NCBI RefSeq assembly: GCF_963576615.1
Contig: NC_088708.1
Location: 67,290,672-67,354,671 of the forward strand
Direction: 5' to 3'
Origin: Watersipora subatra
Lineage: Eukaryota > Bryozoa > Gymnolaemata > Cheilostomatida > Watersiporidae
DNA length: 64,000 nt
Notes under the pieces: generated by a model
Seen by the model: only the letters and a program-made list of their open reading frames with translations
The model's database searches: none
What the model was told of the DNA's origin: nothing
Program-made: the position numbers and the translations under genes
Part shown: positions 12,388 to 25,258 of the stretch, piece after piece
How the letters are laid out: each line of letters begins with the position of its first letter
Numbering within the stretch: position 1 is the first letter of the stretch

Positions 12388-13436
12388 AAAACTCGCTTCT
12401 ATTTTACACTCTCCTTCGAGCGGAGTGACATTACATCCCTTTTGGATGCAAAAAATCTGCTATAACTTAGCTCCAACATAGATCTCTAAATAAATACGCA
12501 ATGGGAAGCTGAGTAATATCTCTACTAGATGATATCCATTGTTTGCAATTAATCTACCATTATCTTATTGCCTGTGCTGCAAATTGTTGTAGCTTTAAAT
12601 TTTTCAATTCATTATAAATTTGAAGGCATAATTTCATTTTATAATTATACTTAACAATGTTGCATAAAAGCTCATCGCACTCATTGAGGTGTTTGCTACA
12701 GTGTGCAGCCATAACTGGCTTTTTATGTGCAATAGAAGAGGAGTTATGAGCATCAATCTATCGTAAACCGAGTTTAGATGACCACAATGATGTTATCAAA
12801 TGTGCTATAAATCTGTAAATTTATGAGTTATATAATAACAAGCTATCAAATGCTACAATTATATTCAAGAATAAGTGACATAAACAAAACATATTTATAA
12901 TACATGCAAAAACAAAAACGTTCTGATTGTTGCTTCTGTTTGGTCTGTTTGGATCTATTTCACCGTCTTCTGGCTGTTCGATACCTTCCACCATGTCTTC
13001 TGACCTCAACACTTCTTCTGCACTGATGAATTAGCACAACTATGGGGCAGCCATTTAGAGGACACTCCTCACACAAATAAAAAGAAACCATGTGTAATCA
13101 TGTGCACATGTGTGCTAAGCATAAATTTTAGCCTCAAAATAATAGCACAGATTTCATTATATTTGCTAAACCGCTTTTCACATACATCGAAGTATCAAGA
13201 CGGCGTTAAACAAGGAACTACTATTAGCCTGATTAATTACTAATGATGTTATTAATTACTTTTATTGCAATGCTTTCAAAGTCTTAACGAAAAACGAATA
13301 CGATACGAGCAACAACAAAATAATTAATTGTTATTGACGTAACCGAGTCATTATCAGCACCATTTTGTGAACACTTTCCTACCGATCACTTGCTATTATG
13401 GTGGCGCTCTATTATTTAATTCTTTTTCTATAGCGG

Positions 13437-13547
13437 TGGTCAAATAGAAGTGGCGTTCAAATAAAGGTGGCGTTCAAATAAAGGTGGCTTCAAATAAAGG
13501 TGGCGTTCAAATAAAAGTGGCGTTCAAATAAAGGTGGCATTCAAATA
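13437..13547. repeat. 17-bp tandem repeat, about six copies
   Basis: The unit is GTGGCGTTCAAATAAAG with one copy a base short. It abuts the left end of the family A element at 13548. Confidence 0.9.
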
Positions 13548-14346
13548 CCCTAAGACACTTATATTTCGCTAGTATTTAGTTTCGTGAGTGGCATACAGAG
13601 TAAAATTTCGCTGCAACTTAATTTCGCATCTCTGATGAGTGCGACAATATAGTGATGTGAAAATAAATGCAGTGGAACAAACATAATTAGATTCATCAGG
13701 TCCAGTTCACTGTTACGAAATTGTTTTCAATTTGCGACTAGTTTGTATTTGTAAACCGCAGGTAGAAATGTGTTGACGAGATCGATAATGCAATTTGATC
13801 GCTTGCTGCCATTTGTTTCTTGGACTATCAATGACGTCAAGGTCCCTCCCGCCGTGACTGATGCGGTACCAATATGAGATCTCAAGTATTTATAGCACGC
13901 GGTGGCCATGGCTCCGGGTTGTTATTGGTTGGTAATAAAATTCATCACTACAATAATTATTATTCAATTTAGACTTTTCCTACCATACTTTCATCCTCAT
14001 TAGTTACAAATTCAGTGACTAAACTAATATCATCCTCTTCCTCATTTGTCTTGGCTTTTTTCAAAAAAACCTGTTATCGTAATTTGCTTTGCCATGCTGC
14101 TCAGTCGGTGTATTAGCTATAATGATTTCAGCAGAAATTGCCCAATGAGCCAACTAGACACAAAAAATGCCTGCATTTCTAATACGTATGACGATTTTAT
14201 TGTGAATATCAAGGACCAAAGCTATTTAATTTCGCGTTTTCGCTCGTTCGTTATAATAGTTTAGTTTCGCTCATGAAATTTTCGCGAAAGGATGACTCCG
14301 CGAAAACGCGAAAGTTAGATGAGGCGAATACATAAGTGTCCTAGGG
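13548..14346. mobile_element. TIR element family A copy 2, with nested insertion
   Basis: The ends are CCCTAAGACACTTAT and ATAAGTGTCCTAGGG, both flanked by TA. The two outer parts match the 420-bp copies at 6310 and 42856, but about 380 bases at 13833-14216 are absent from both. TATCAA occurs on both sides of that extra segment, a possible target duplication. Confidence 0.85.
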
Positions 14347-16003
14347 TAGGAGCTTTACGGTATTAATCTAGCAAGAGTAAAACTAAAAAGAAGACAATTT
14401 TTGCTTTTGATCTTACAGGAAATTCACCAACTCAAACTGTTCAATTACTATTACATTTTTATCTTTACAATATTTTCTCAGTTTTTAAACCAGTGTGTCT
14501 TTTTCCTATTTCATTCAAACCAAAAGTTCCTGTTTGAGTGGTGTAAAAGGGTTGACTTTGGTGTTTTGTTTTTTTTTGTTAAATTAAGGCTTGGAAAACA
14601 TTCTTACATCAGTGATACAGATAATTACTAATCAAGTAAGCAAAAGTTAAAATTAAAAACAATTCAGTTCAGTAGCCTATAAGCTTTTAATGCAATAGCA
14701 ATCCAACCAACATAATTGCTAATAACAACACTAAATAGAACATAGATATTAATGAATCAATTTTAACAGTGGAGAGCAAATTTTTGTCTCATTCAAATCA
14801 TTAGATTCTCAGCTACAATATCGGTGTATCAGTTTTGAGTGTCACTCAGTGTTCACTACTTTACATGGTTCTAATACAAAATACAAGCTGCCAAATAATG
14901 CTGAGATCATGAGGTCAGAAACTGTTCAGATATTTTGCATAGTTTAAACTTTAGAAATTCGCTCCGTTTGTTCAGGAGCATTTCAATTAGAGTTGAATCG
15001 TTTAGATTTTATGTTGAGTCATTCAAAAAGTTGTTTGAGAATGAAATTTGCTTTTAACAAATAATGGGAGTACAATGCAAAGAAAATAATGAAATAATTC
15101 AGAACAACTTTAATGAGTTGAAGATCTAATGTTTAAAAATTATCTGCTAGGCATTAAAGACAAGTAGCTAAGAGACATTCTACCTTTTGTGTGAGATAAC
15201 TAGTAGTTTTATTGTATCATTGCACTGTTTAATTGCGATTGCGTTTCTATTGTTTTTGAGTGAATACAGCTAAGCATTAGCCACTTATAGAATTTGCCCC
15301 ATCTCTTAGTGCATGCGTGTAGTATATAAATACCTCTTAGTGACAGTAATAAACTTTGGTAACACCAACTATCACTTGATATCAGATGTCCTGATTCCCT
15401 CATTGTTAGCCATGCAACTTGGGCGCTTACACTCTACTGTAACTCTAACCGTGTTTGTCAATCATACTTTGTACAATGCTCCGGAGCAGGCTAAACTACT
15501 GGCCTACACAAGTCTGTGTATGCCAGTAGTTTATCCGTAGTAGACAGCATTTAGACTTTAGGCATTGAGGGACCCATACCAACAGTATCAAGTGAATAAC
15601 ATAGAAATGGTGAAAAATACAGCTGTACGAATCATCTCTAATGTAAGAGGAAGTGAAAGCGACACCTGCATCAAGGTGCTACTACATAAGACTCAACCTT
15701 CTGCATTGACCTCTAACAAAGGAGGAAAATCATTCATCACTCATCAGCTCATACGATGACTCGAGGAACAGTAAAACTGAAGGCACTCCGAGCACTAGAG
15801 GTGACCAACTACAGTATATGCAAAGGCTTGAGTCTTTTTGCAAGGAAATTTACATGAATTAAAATCCAAGCTTTAGATAGCAAACTAGTTGCAAAATAGA
15901 AACAACATTGCAAACAGTGGTGGTTAAGCACTTACAGTAAAACACTGAGGTGTACCACTTGCCACAAGCTCTAGTACGTACTAAAGAGTAAGAGAGTAAC
16001 TGA

Positions 16004-18840
16004 GCCCTGCATATTCAGACTGAGCGCTCAGAAGATTATATCAATTTTATAAAAAAAAGCAATCCATTAATTGAGATACAAATCTGTCTTACTGCAACTT
16101 CGAGCAATGAACTAAAACTACCAAACTACGAAATTTTCCGCAGAGACCGCCCCACTAAAGGCGGAGGCATCTTAGTCGCTATTAAATCATTGAAAGGGGT
16201 TCAGATATTTGATTCTTTTGTGGATCCTAATGAGGAGATGCTTGTGATCAATTTGTCTGTTCACGGGTTTCGTGTTTGTGTAGTAACTTACTACCGTCCT
16301 CCGAGCTCAGCTAAGATGAGTGCACTTTTTGATTTTTTTGAGGACAGCCTGGTCAGCAATTTTGTCTTACTTGGAGATTTTAACTTTCCTGAAATCCAGT
16401 GGACCCTTGACACGCCGGCCGTCTCTCCAGGGGGTCGTGGACTTGCTAAGAGCTTTTTGTCTTTTATTTTGAAAAATAACTTTTCGCAGCATGTAAACTT
16501 CCCTACCCACTCTAAAGGCAACACACTTGATCTTATTTTTACAAATTTTGATCCCTGCCCTATTTTTAAAAACGCTGATGTTGGAATGTCGGATCACACA
16601 GCACTGTGCTTTGAATTTTTTAGTTTTTTTCCACAGGTTGATCCCCCAGTTTCTCGCACTACTAAAACTCTTTTTGACTTTGGTAAGGCTCGGATGTCTG
16701 ACATAAGCGAACAGACAGCCCACCTTTACAAACATCTCCAGTTTATTGAAGCTTCAAATACGACAGATTTTTTATGGAACACATTCAAGTACACTATTTT
16801 AAACATAGCTAACTCATGCATCCCAGTACGTAAACCCAAAGGTAAAAAATTCTGGTTGTCAAGGGAAGCCAAAACAGTTTGCCGAAAAAAGAGAAGGTTT
16901 TTTCATACCTATAAAGCTTACCCTACTAGCCACAATTTAGAACAACTAAAGTCCATTGGTAATCTATCTAAACGCCTTATTAAAAGAGATTATAATAAAT
17001 TTTTAGAGTCCCATATTACTGAAAGCCTTAAGAATGGCGATTCCAAACCTCTTTTCCAGCTTATATCTAAATCCTCAAAAGGGGGAAACTGTTCAAACAT
17101 TATGCAATTACATAACTGTGTGAATGACAACGATATGGCCATAAGTTTTGCTAACAATTTTAAGTCCGTATTTACTGTAGACGATGGACACGTCCCACAA
17201 GTATCATTCACTCAATCTAGTGCAGAACATGTACCCCAAATGGACATTGCTGTCAGTGAAGAGGGAGTTTTGGCCCTTCTTAATAATCTTAACCATCGTA
17301 AGGGTATGGGCCCAGACAACCTTAGTCCTGCCTTGCTCAAGTTTTTGGCTGTTGACATTGCTCCCATTTTAACGCTGATTTTTAAACACTCCCTCAACAC
17401 AGGGTGTGTGCCACTTGATTGGAAACATGCCAATGTAGTCCCTGTATTCAAGAAAGGTGACAAGAAGGCCCCACTTAACTATAGGCCAATATCACTCACT
17501 AGCGTATCATCTAAGGTTATAGAACATATTATTGCTCATAACATAAGAGATTATCTCGATCAGAATAACATCCTAAGTGAAACACAGCATGGTTTTAGAA
17601 AAAAGCACAGCTGTGAATCTCAACTTATACACACCATATCAGACTTGGCAAATTTTAATAATCTTAACACTCAAGTGGATGTACTTGTTTTGGATTTTAG
17701 TAAAGCGTTTGATACAGTTTCGCATGACAAATTGATCCACAAACTTAGAAGTTATGGCCTAAATGCAAATGTAGTGACTTGGATACAGCACTGGCTCCTG
17801 GACCGCACATTCTGTGTCATAGTTAACGGTAAAACATCTCCACCTACCCAGGTAACATCAGGTGTGCCCCAGGGGTCGGTGCTTGGACCCTTGCTTTTTC
17901 TTTTATATATCAATGACCTTCCAGAGTCTCTGAACTGTCCAAAGACATCCATACGTTTATTTGCGGATGATGCCATACTTTTTAGACCAATAGAATGTGC
18001 GTCCGACAGCCTTCTGCTACAGGACCAACTGTGCAGAGTGGCTGCATGGGCTGAGTCGTGGCAGTTGAGATTTAATGCTAATAAATGCACATCTACATCT
18101 GTGGAACCAGTTAGATTTTCACATATATACAACTATTGCGGTACATCTCTTATATCCTCGCAATCCTTTTTATACTTGGGTATACTTGTTTCTAGCACCC
18201 TCAATTTTAATGAACACATAAATCGCATCATACGTAAGGCTAACGGCACTCTTTTTATGCTTATGCGGACCCTTAAGAAAACATCTCCTAATGTCAAAAG
18301 GACAGCATACTATAGTGTGTGTCGTCCACTGCTAGAGTACGCTTCGGAAATCTGGAGTCCACATTTTGATTATAGTATACAAGATTTAGAGTCCATTAAC
18401 CGAAAAGCTTTTAGGTGGGCCAACAATTTAAGAAAATTTGATAGTATATCATCAGAAATGGTGAAAATGGGATGGCAAACACTTGCAGAGAGAAGACGCA
18501 TCAAGGACGAAAGCACACTGCAAAAAATTTTAAGCCAAGACCTAATGGTCGATTTTAATAGATTTGTAATTAAGAACTCATCCTATTTTACTCGAGGCTC
18601 CAATATCAGACACACAATCAATACAAGTGCAATGAAACACTCTTTTTTTAACCGTGCGATGAAATTTTAACATCTGATTCTCTTATAACTAGACCAAGCG
18701 ATCTTATACTTTTATCCTTCAGTCTTAGATAAATAAGTCTATGCTTATTTGTGATCTTATTTTTATGCCTAATGCACCATTTTATTTCTACAGGCCTAGC
18801 GGCCACTTGAAATATTTTACAGAGATAGATAGATAGATAG
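16004..18840 (+). mobile_element. CR1/Jockey-type LINE, 5'-truncated, ORF2 intact
   Basis: One frame is open from 16004 to a stop at 18668-18670, about 889 codons. The C-terminal half of an endonuclease/exonuclease/phosphatase domain is present (VVTYYRPPSS, VLLGDFNFP, TLDLIFTN, SDHTAL). The reverse transcriptase follows with DFSKAFDTVSH, SGVPQGSVLGPLLF and the catalytic FADDAILF, and then a C-terminal zone of the CR1/Jockey type. The N-terminal endonuclease motifs are missing, so the copy is truncated at the 5' end. The 3' untranslated region ends in a GATA tandem tail (18823-18840), a typical target-primed insertion tail. No stops or frameshifts interrupt it, so it is a young insertion. Clade assignment is from motif style only. 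Confidence 0.9.
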
Positions 18841-20671
18841 AACTCTCAATTTTACAACATTGTGCCTCTGAGAAATCGTTAGCTAGTCCATACGTCAACT
18901 ACAATGTATATCGTGCTTGTATTACCGTATTTAGTTTCAACTAACTAATGATATGTCACTTTTAAATAATTTAAAAGCGTTTTGTGCGTACGTTGAATAC
19001 TGCAGCTTTGATACTACATATAAATGAATTAACAAACTACCTGTTCCTCCCCAAGGCTGTGTATGAACGAGCTAAACATTTATGATTCGAACTCATCAAG
19101 CTATTGTTTGACCTAAATATTGCGTAACAACATACAAAGCTGACCATTAAAATAAAATGTTTCAAGGATATACTCATAACATTATAACTCGTCGAAAGCT
19201 GCTTAAAAAGTGTGACTGGCGAATTTAGTAGTACGCTGCTCAATGTCGACTGTTTGCATGCATGGGTACGCGTTTCACGCCTACAATGTAAAACCAACTA
19301 GCTGGTCTATTGGTCAATATTTCAAGACGCGAGTGATTATTTGGTAAGTCATGTGTCGCCAAAGTGCAGTTTCGACTAAATCGCAGCGTAGCACCGTTTA
19401 GAAACCACGGTATCCCGAGCTGTGTTTATTTCGAGGAAAAAAAAACGTTATATTGTATGTATGCAGATTGTGCTTACGTTATACTAGCAACATTTTTTGC
19501 TCAACTTTTTTGAGCAAAAGCTATTTATCTCTCTTAGCTAGTTTTTCAATAATATATTAATGGTTACCTCAAGACAAACCTTTGTGGTACATTGTAGATC
19601 AACTTAATAGCTCGTTGTTAGCGCTTCGTTTAGGGTGTGACTTTTATTTGTAATCATACATTTGACATCATATATTGTTGTGATGAACTATTTACGACAC
19701 GTGTGTGGTGAACCATCTACAACATGGTGATATAATCTTCTTGTTCGCCTATGTTGATACGTAAAGCTTTTCTTAATATTGTAATCATTTTCAATACTCA
19801 TTCTGTTCAAAGGAAAATTCTTAAATGCCTATATAAGTGCCTTTATTCCAAATACTCTTGTCTTCTATTCACCTAGGATTATTTCAGTTTAGTCGTTCTG
19901 TTCAGGTCTCTTGTGGATTTTGGTATTATATCGTGTTAGTAGTAGTTGGTGTAGTGTAGCATATAGTCTTGGTATCTGTTAGGTGTTGCATATGCTATAA
20001 TGCTCTTAGTGGTATTTGTAGCACATAGTCTTAGTAGCATTGTATTGTTGCATTGAGTTGTATTGTAGCATTGTATTATTGTATTGTTTTAACTGTATGT
20101 TTCGGAACATATTTTTCAGTATTGTGTTTTTTTGTGTGTGAGGACAAAAAGTTATTTATTCTGTAAGAGTTCATATACTTGGTTTGCAATCCTAAATAAA
20201 TATTCATAATAATAATAAATGGATCTCTATTGTCAGCAACTTGAATTGTCATAAGCGTTTTATTCAATGTACATTATAGTATGCTGAAGAGTCCATTTCT
20301 TGCTTTCAAGTAATGATAGTCTGTCACCTCTTTTTTATTTCTATCATAAGTTTAAAGCCTAATTTATCACGAACTACTGTGTTGAACTCTCATTCTTTAA
20401 TATTTTTATGCATATACGTTCCTGATTCTGGTTCTTTTTAAGCTACTCAACTACTGAGTTCATAACGGGTTATACTTTTTGTGAAGGTGTACATCAAAAA
20501 ATTGAGTTACCAAGAATAAACATCATACAAAATTAAAGTTTTGTTCATAGTTTTATTTGTATTTTAAAACGTGTTCTAGGATTTGTATTAAAAATACTTA
20601 TAGCTTCAAGAATTTTTAGAACTGGGTTGGTTTAGCTCACAGTCATATCTATATTTTAGATACTGTACGGA
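18841..20671. other. Intergenic region upstream of BBIP1
   Basis: No gene seen. Bases 19920-20090 are TAG/TTG-rich low-complexity sequence. The BBIP1 promoter must lie toward the right end. Confidence 0.5.
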
Positions 20672-23600
20672 ATGGCTCAACAAGAGCCATCTACAAAGTC
20701 TGACATTAAAGAGGTAAAGTAGATTGTATTGTTGAATGGCGGGAGCTGAAATAAAATAGAAGGCGGATGAGCTATCATCTCTTTGAAAGATTCAGCAGTG
20801 ACTCTTTTATAAATGAGCTTCATTTTATAAAATACAAAGTGCAAACAGAAATACCCGACATTGTTTGGGTAAAAAATACAACTTGAACTTTTTAGTTTTA
20901 TTGTTTTATTTTAGTAGTTTTCAAACAAATACAATAAATAAAACAAAGATATAACTAAAATAAACAAAGCAAACAAAATTTTCTAATCAAATTAAACAAA
21001 GTCTGGAATTATTAATGCTTTGTTATCGATGCATCAGATATTTAGGATAGAACTTCCTTGATTTACCTATTAATGTATTTAACCAACTTCGGTATTACCC
21101 AAAATTATTAAGCCATTGTGGGAAAAATAAAAGTAAAATTCAAGAATGTATGCAATATTAGCTATTAATCAATTGGGAGAAAATTTGAAAGTAAGATTCT
21201 AATTGCAAGAATTTGATATTAATAACAAGCGTGTTGTTTGAGTTTTTTTATACTGAGAATGAATTGGAACAATTCTTTTAGTTTTAAAAAAAAAAATTCT
21301 CAGTTTTTGAAAAAGTTTGGAAATTTTTAATGAAAAATAATAAAAAAATGTTCAATTTTTAATTTATTTTGTGAAATACAGTGCTAAATTGACCATTTTC
21401 ATTAAAATTGTGCAAACATGTCGTTTTTCTACTACTTTTTAAAGTATGGAAAAAAGTTGAAGTTGTTTTCTATTTTGTAATTTTATAGATTTTCTGTGTA
21501 TGATGTTAGATTTTTTGTAAGTCAGAGTTTGGTTAAAAAGGCATGAATAAACAATTATTTATTAAACACTTTTTTCTTAAGAATATCAACTTTTCAGTTT
21601 AAGTTAGAATATTCTTATTTTTTCTTGCAGATAAAGTTGGAAAGATTCTAATCCTATTCTTATTTTAACCTCATTTTCTGAAATCTCGGTACCCAGGCCA
21701 TTTTTTGCAAAAATATAAGAAAAATAGCGTAAAAAAATCAGAAATTTTCTCAAAATGTGATTTTTGTCATTTGTCAGTTAAAATTTCACAGTTTTGCTAC
21801 TTGATAAAAACTCCAATAATTTTAAAATCCAAAATTTTGAGATTCTTTGTTAAACTAAAAACATGCTGAAACCCTGGTGCCACTTTTTATAAGCAAATTG
21901 CATTAGTTAGGATATTGATATCAATTAGAAGTCCATACATGTTTTACCAGGAATTGTTCAAATTAGTGGGCCAGTTTTTTTAAATTAAAATAGTCTTCAC
22001 TTTTCGGAAAATTCAATTTAATTTTTCATATTATAATATACTTGTGAAAAAAATGTGTAGATCGTGCATGACCTAGCATTGCATGAAAATATTTAGATGT
22101 GATCAATTTCCGTCAAATCAAATGCTTGTTCAGTGAATATATGTACTGTATCATATTTTTCATCTATTCTCCACAGCCCATACTATTACTTAATGGTATT
22201 TAGCGTAATATTCATTCACAAAAACAACTTTTTTCAGCTCTAATATCCTCAAACAAATATTTGAGCCTAAAACCTGCGGGAGTATCAGCGATAACCACAT
22301 GCAAAATTTGAAACATTCTGTTATAAGAAAGTTGGTTCCTATAAAGAACAAACAAACACCCAAATAACCGCATACATGAAATTTTACTTTCGCATATCGA
22401 TTTCAAATGTTTTATTGCTGTTTTATGCAGTATGTTCTTTGGGTGTCACTGGTTCTATGAATTCTTGTACATGTACATCAATTTATCTCTTTTACATTTA
22501 TTTAAAACTAGCTGTGCTACCCGGCGTTGCCCGGGTATTGAAAATCAGCTTATAAACAGTGAGAGGTAATGAAAGTTGCCTGCCACTTGTTATTAGCCTG
22601 GCACTTTCCCAATGAAAAATTTGAGTAAGCTTACTAATAAGAGCTATGGCTTCTACTGACACTACGTCATGACTTTGCATCGTGACCGATAGCGTAGCAT
22701 ACTCGTATTTGCTCCCAAATAGCGACACATATTGCCTACAAGTCCATCAAGCTTGTGTAGCTTAATTAGTAAAGCAGCCGGACTGGCAAGCGGGAGGTTC
22801 TGAGATCAAATCTTCTGCTTTACAGACTTTATTCCAAGATTTTAATAGCTATAACTGGAACTACACGCATATTCACATACCATACATACACACACACAAA
22901 CCTTGAGAAATATATACATATAGACATGCAACATGCTTATTTGCAAAAAAAAACCTTGCATGGTTTTCATGTATAGTATGGATTGAGTGCAGACGTAGCT
23001 TAGCAAATCACCAAGTAATATTTTGTGATTTGATCATAAAATATAATTTGTGCCATGATTGCTCTAATACTTACGGTATTCTCGGCTTAGAGTGTTGACA
23101 TTCGCTCTTGGCAACCTCAACATTCCTTCTCGTAGGTAAGAAATCACCAGCTATTCACTGTGGTAGTATTTGCCTACAACATTTATTTTACTTACAAGTT
23201 TTTCACTCTTCCAACTGATAATACCAGCGTTTGTAGTTAACTCATCTCCAAGACAGACTCATTCGCAGTTAAACTCATATCCAGTCTATAAAGCAATAGT
23301 CAGGTTATCTACATAGCAAGTACATAGCATGTTTGTTGGTTCACTGGCATACAAGCTTAGGTGAGTCACATACCAACTAGGTGAAAAAGTTTATAAAAAG
23401 GAGCTATCACTAGATGAAAGCAGAGAACTGACCTTCACACGCGAACTTGATAACAATTTGTTGACACTCAAATGCATCATTAACTGCATTTAGGGATATT
23501 GTTAGTAACATGGTGCAGGATGGCAACTGAGAGAAACTGGCTTCATTTGATTAATTTTAGTTCTTTAGTTCTGAAATGAATCAGTTGCTTACCAGATTTT

Positions 23601-24260
23601 TGGTTTAGGGTCATTTATCACAGCATGAGTGAATTTCTGATCAGTTGTATTTGCATTTCTTTATTTCCATCATATGTCATTAGTTTGGAGTTCTTTCTGG
23701 GCATAGGAACCAATTTTCCTACTAGGTCAAACGTAGAAAAAATAAAATCGCATTGTCAAAAATTGTCTGCTGCCATTAGCTTTAAACCAGGTCATTGTGT
23801 CAATAACTTGATTTAAAATAATTTGAGCTGTTCAGATTTTATGCCATTTGACATCCTAAACCCAAGACATTTTATTAGGATTTTAGTCATCGAATCCTTC
23901 ATTTCTGTTGTTAGTTTTTTATAATGACGCATCGATGTATTGGCACTTTAGCAATCCATGGAGGCAATTACTTCAACTATTTTGAACTTGGGTAAACTGT
24001 TGATTCCGTTCTAGTTACTGCTCATCTTATCATATTCATAACTAAGGCTATTTTGACAGGCCCTTCCACAGACAGGCCAGTTGTTTCACGAAGATGTGCC
24101 AGCTAGTGTTTTGTGTAAGCCCAAGATTCTTCCGCTTAAATCGGTGACGCTGGAAAAACTAGAAAGAATGCAGAGAGAAGGGCAGGAGGCTATCATGGAG
24201 CAAGATGCTGCCGAAAGGTCCCAGTTGCAGCAGCATTCTGATTTGAACAGTCAGACATGA
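20672..24260 (+). CDS. BBIP1: BBSome-interacting protein 1 (BBIP1/BBIP10)
   Basis: Two coding exons, 20672-20713 and 24060-24260, join in phase 0 (donor GTAAAG, acceptor GACAG) and give an 80-residue protein. The hallmark block is LPQTGQLFHEDVPASVLCKP followed by KILPLKSVTLEKLERM. It matches the family core of LF-x-ED, VLCKPK and LPLKS-x-TLEKLE, followed by a Gln/Glu-rich helical tail. BBIP1 is the smallest BBSome subunit; it supports assembly of the coat that carries membrane proteins in cilia and has been linked to microtubule acetylation. The first exon has only 14 codons, so ordinary open-frame scanning misses the gene. A TTTTAG lies just upstream of the ATG (about 20656-20661), so a 5' untranslated exon may exist. 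An ATTAAA at 24375 could serve polyadenylation. Confidence 0.88.
20714..24059. other. BBIP1 intron
   Basis: The 3.3-kb intron is extremely AT-rich from 20850 to 22200 and contains the composite repeat at 22505-22935. No other coding signal was found. Confidence 0.6.
22505..22935 (+). mobile_element. Composite SINE-like repeat, copy 2
   Basis: It opens with a GC-rich palindromic TACCCGGCGTTGCCCGGGTA, a sequence style common at the start of invertebrate interspersed repeats. From 22751 it has tRNA-like A-box (TAGCTTAATTAGTAAAGC) and B-box (GGTTCTGAGATCAAATC) regions. The body and CA-rich tail from 22831 match the copy at 11921. Confidence 0.6.
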
Positions 24261-25258
24261 TATGTGTAGCGTTAGTTCTTTTTCGCATTGATCTCATCAT
24301 GGTCATCAAGTCTGCTCACGACCTATCTTGTATATTAAGATTTCAGTCTACGCTCCTCTGTCTAGTTACTGCCAATTAAACAATATTTAATAATATCATT
24401 AGCTAGGTTGAGAGAACATTAGGTTCATGGTATACTTTTTGTGTCATTCATACGTTTACAACTAACCAGGTTTTTGTTGTATCATTTTATTCCGTCCAAC
24501 TTCATTTGTTTCAAAATATAAGGTTTTCATACACAAGTACAGTCTGATACTTACTCAATACTCACTCGGTAGTAATAGTACACTTGTAATTAGCCCCAGG
24601 GGCCTTGGGAGAGGCCTCAGAAGTAAAAATTTGGTTAATACTCTGGATCACCTAGATTCCAGCATTAGGCTGAGTAATGTTTCAGTCTGAGATTTAAGTC
24701 TTAAGTCTCTAACGGTTTTGGGTAAGAAACTGTTGTGGAAGAGGCTAGTCACGGCATATATTGATGTTGGCTCACTCCGGGCAGCGCACATGTGATTATG
24801 GCAGTATCCTTTCTGTCAGTAGTAGGCTCATCATAAGTAGAAGCTAGCACATAATGCTTACTTTCATGCAATAGAATCTTCATTAGTAAAGCTACTCTCT
24901 GATTTCTTCTTCTGGATGATGAACGGTTACCATCTCCTTTCTGATAATACTATGCTCACGCATACTCCTTCCTAGAAACTTACACATGCTTATCATTTTG
25001 TAATAAGTTCAAGCCAAGATCACAGTTCACAGCTACAATATTTTGGGAGATTCATAGAGCAGAAGGTCGCCGAAGCCTAACTCGGTTGTTTAATAAATTT
25101 TGTGCTGAACGAAAAAAGGAGTTGTCTATTCTATGGATAGAGATCCATTTACTTGTACCTACGCTATCGTACACTGCTTGCACTGTACACGTATTACGCA
25201 TGCTATGTGTTATCATGCGCCTTAGATTTTTAGCAACACTGTTTTGGCGCTTTCAGAA
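24261..25258. other. BBIP1-UBLCP1 intergenic region
   Basis: About 1 kb holding the BBIP1 3' end (ATTAAA at 24375) and the UBLCP1 promoter. No further gene seen. Confidence 0.5.

Larger units (their letters stand above)
10841..16003. other. Intergenic region upstream of TOPORS
   Basis: The TOPORS promoter must lie at the left end, but no TATA-type element is clear. Apart from the SINE-like repeat, hairpin, 17-bp array and family A element listed separately, I see no gene. Confidence 0.5.

Noticed and set aside
17752-18132. Minus-strand open frame within the LINE
   Set aside because: Shadow of the reverse transcriptase frame on the plus strand.
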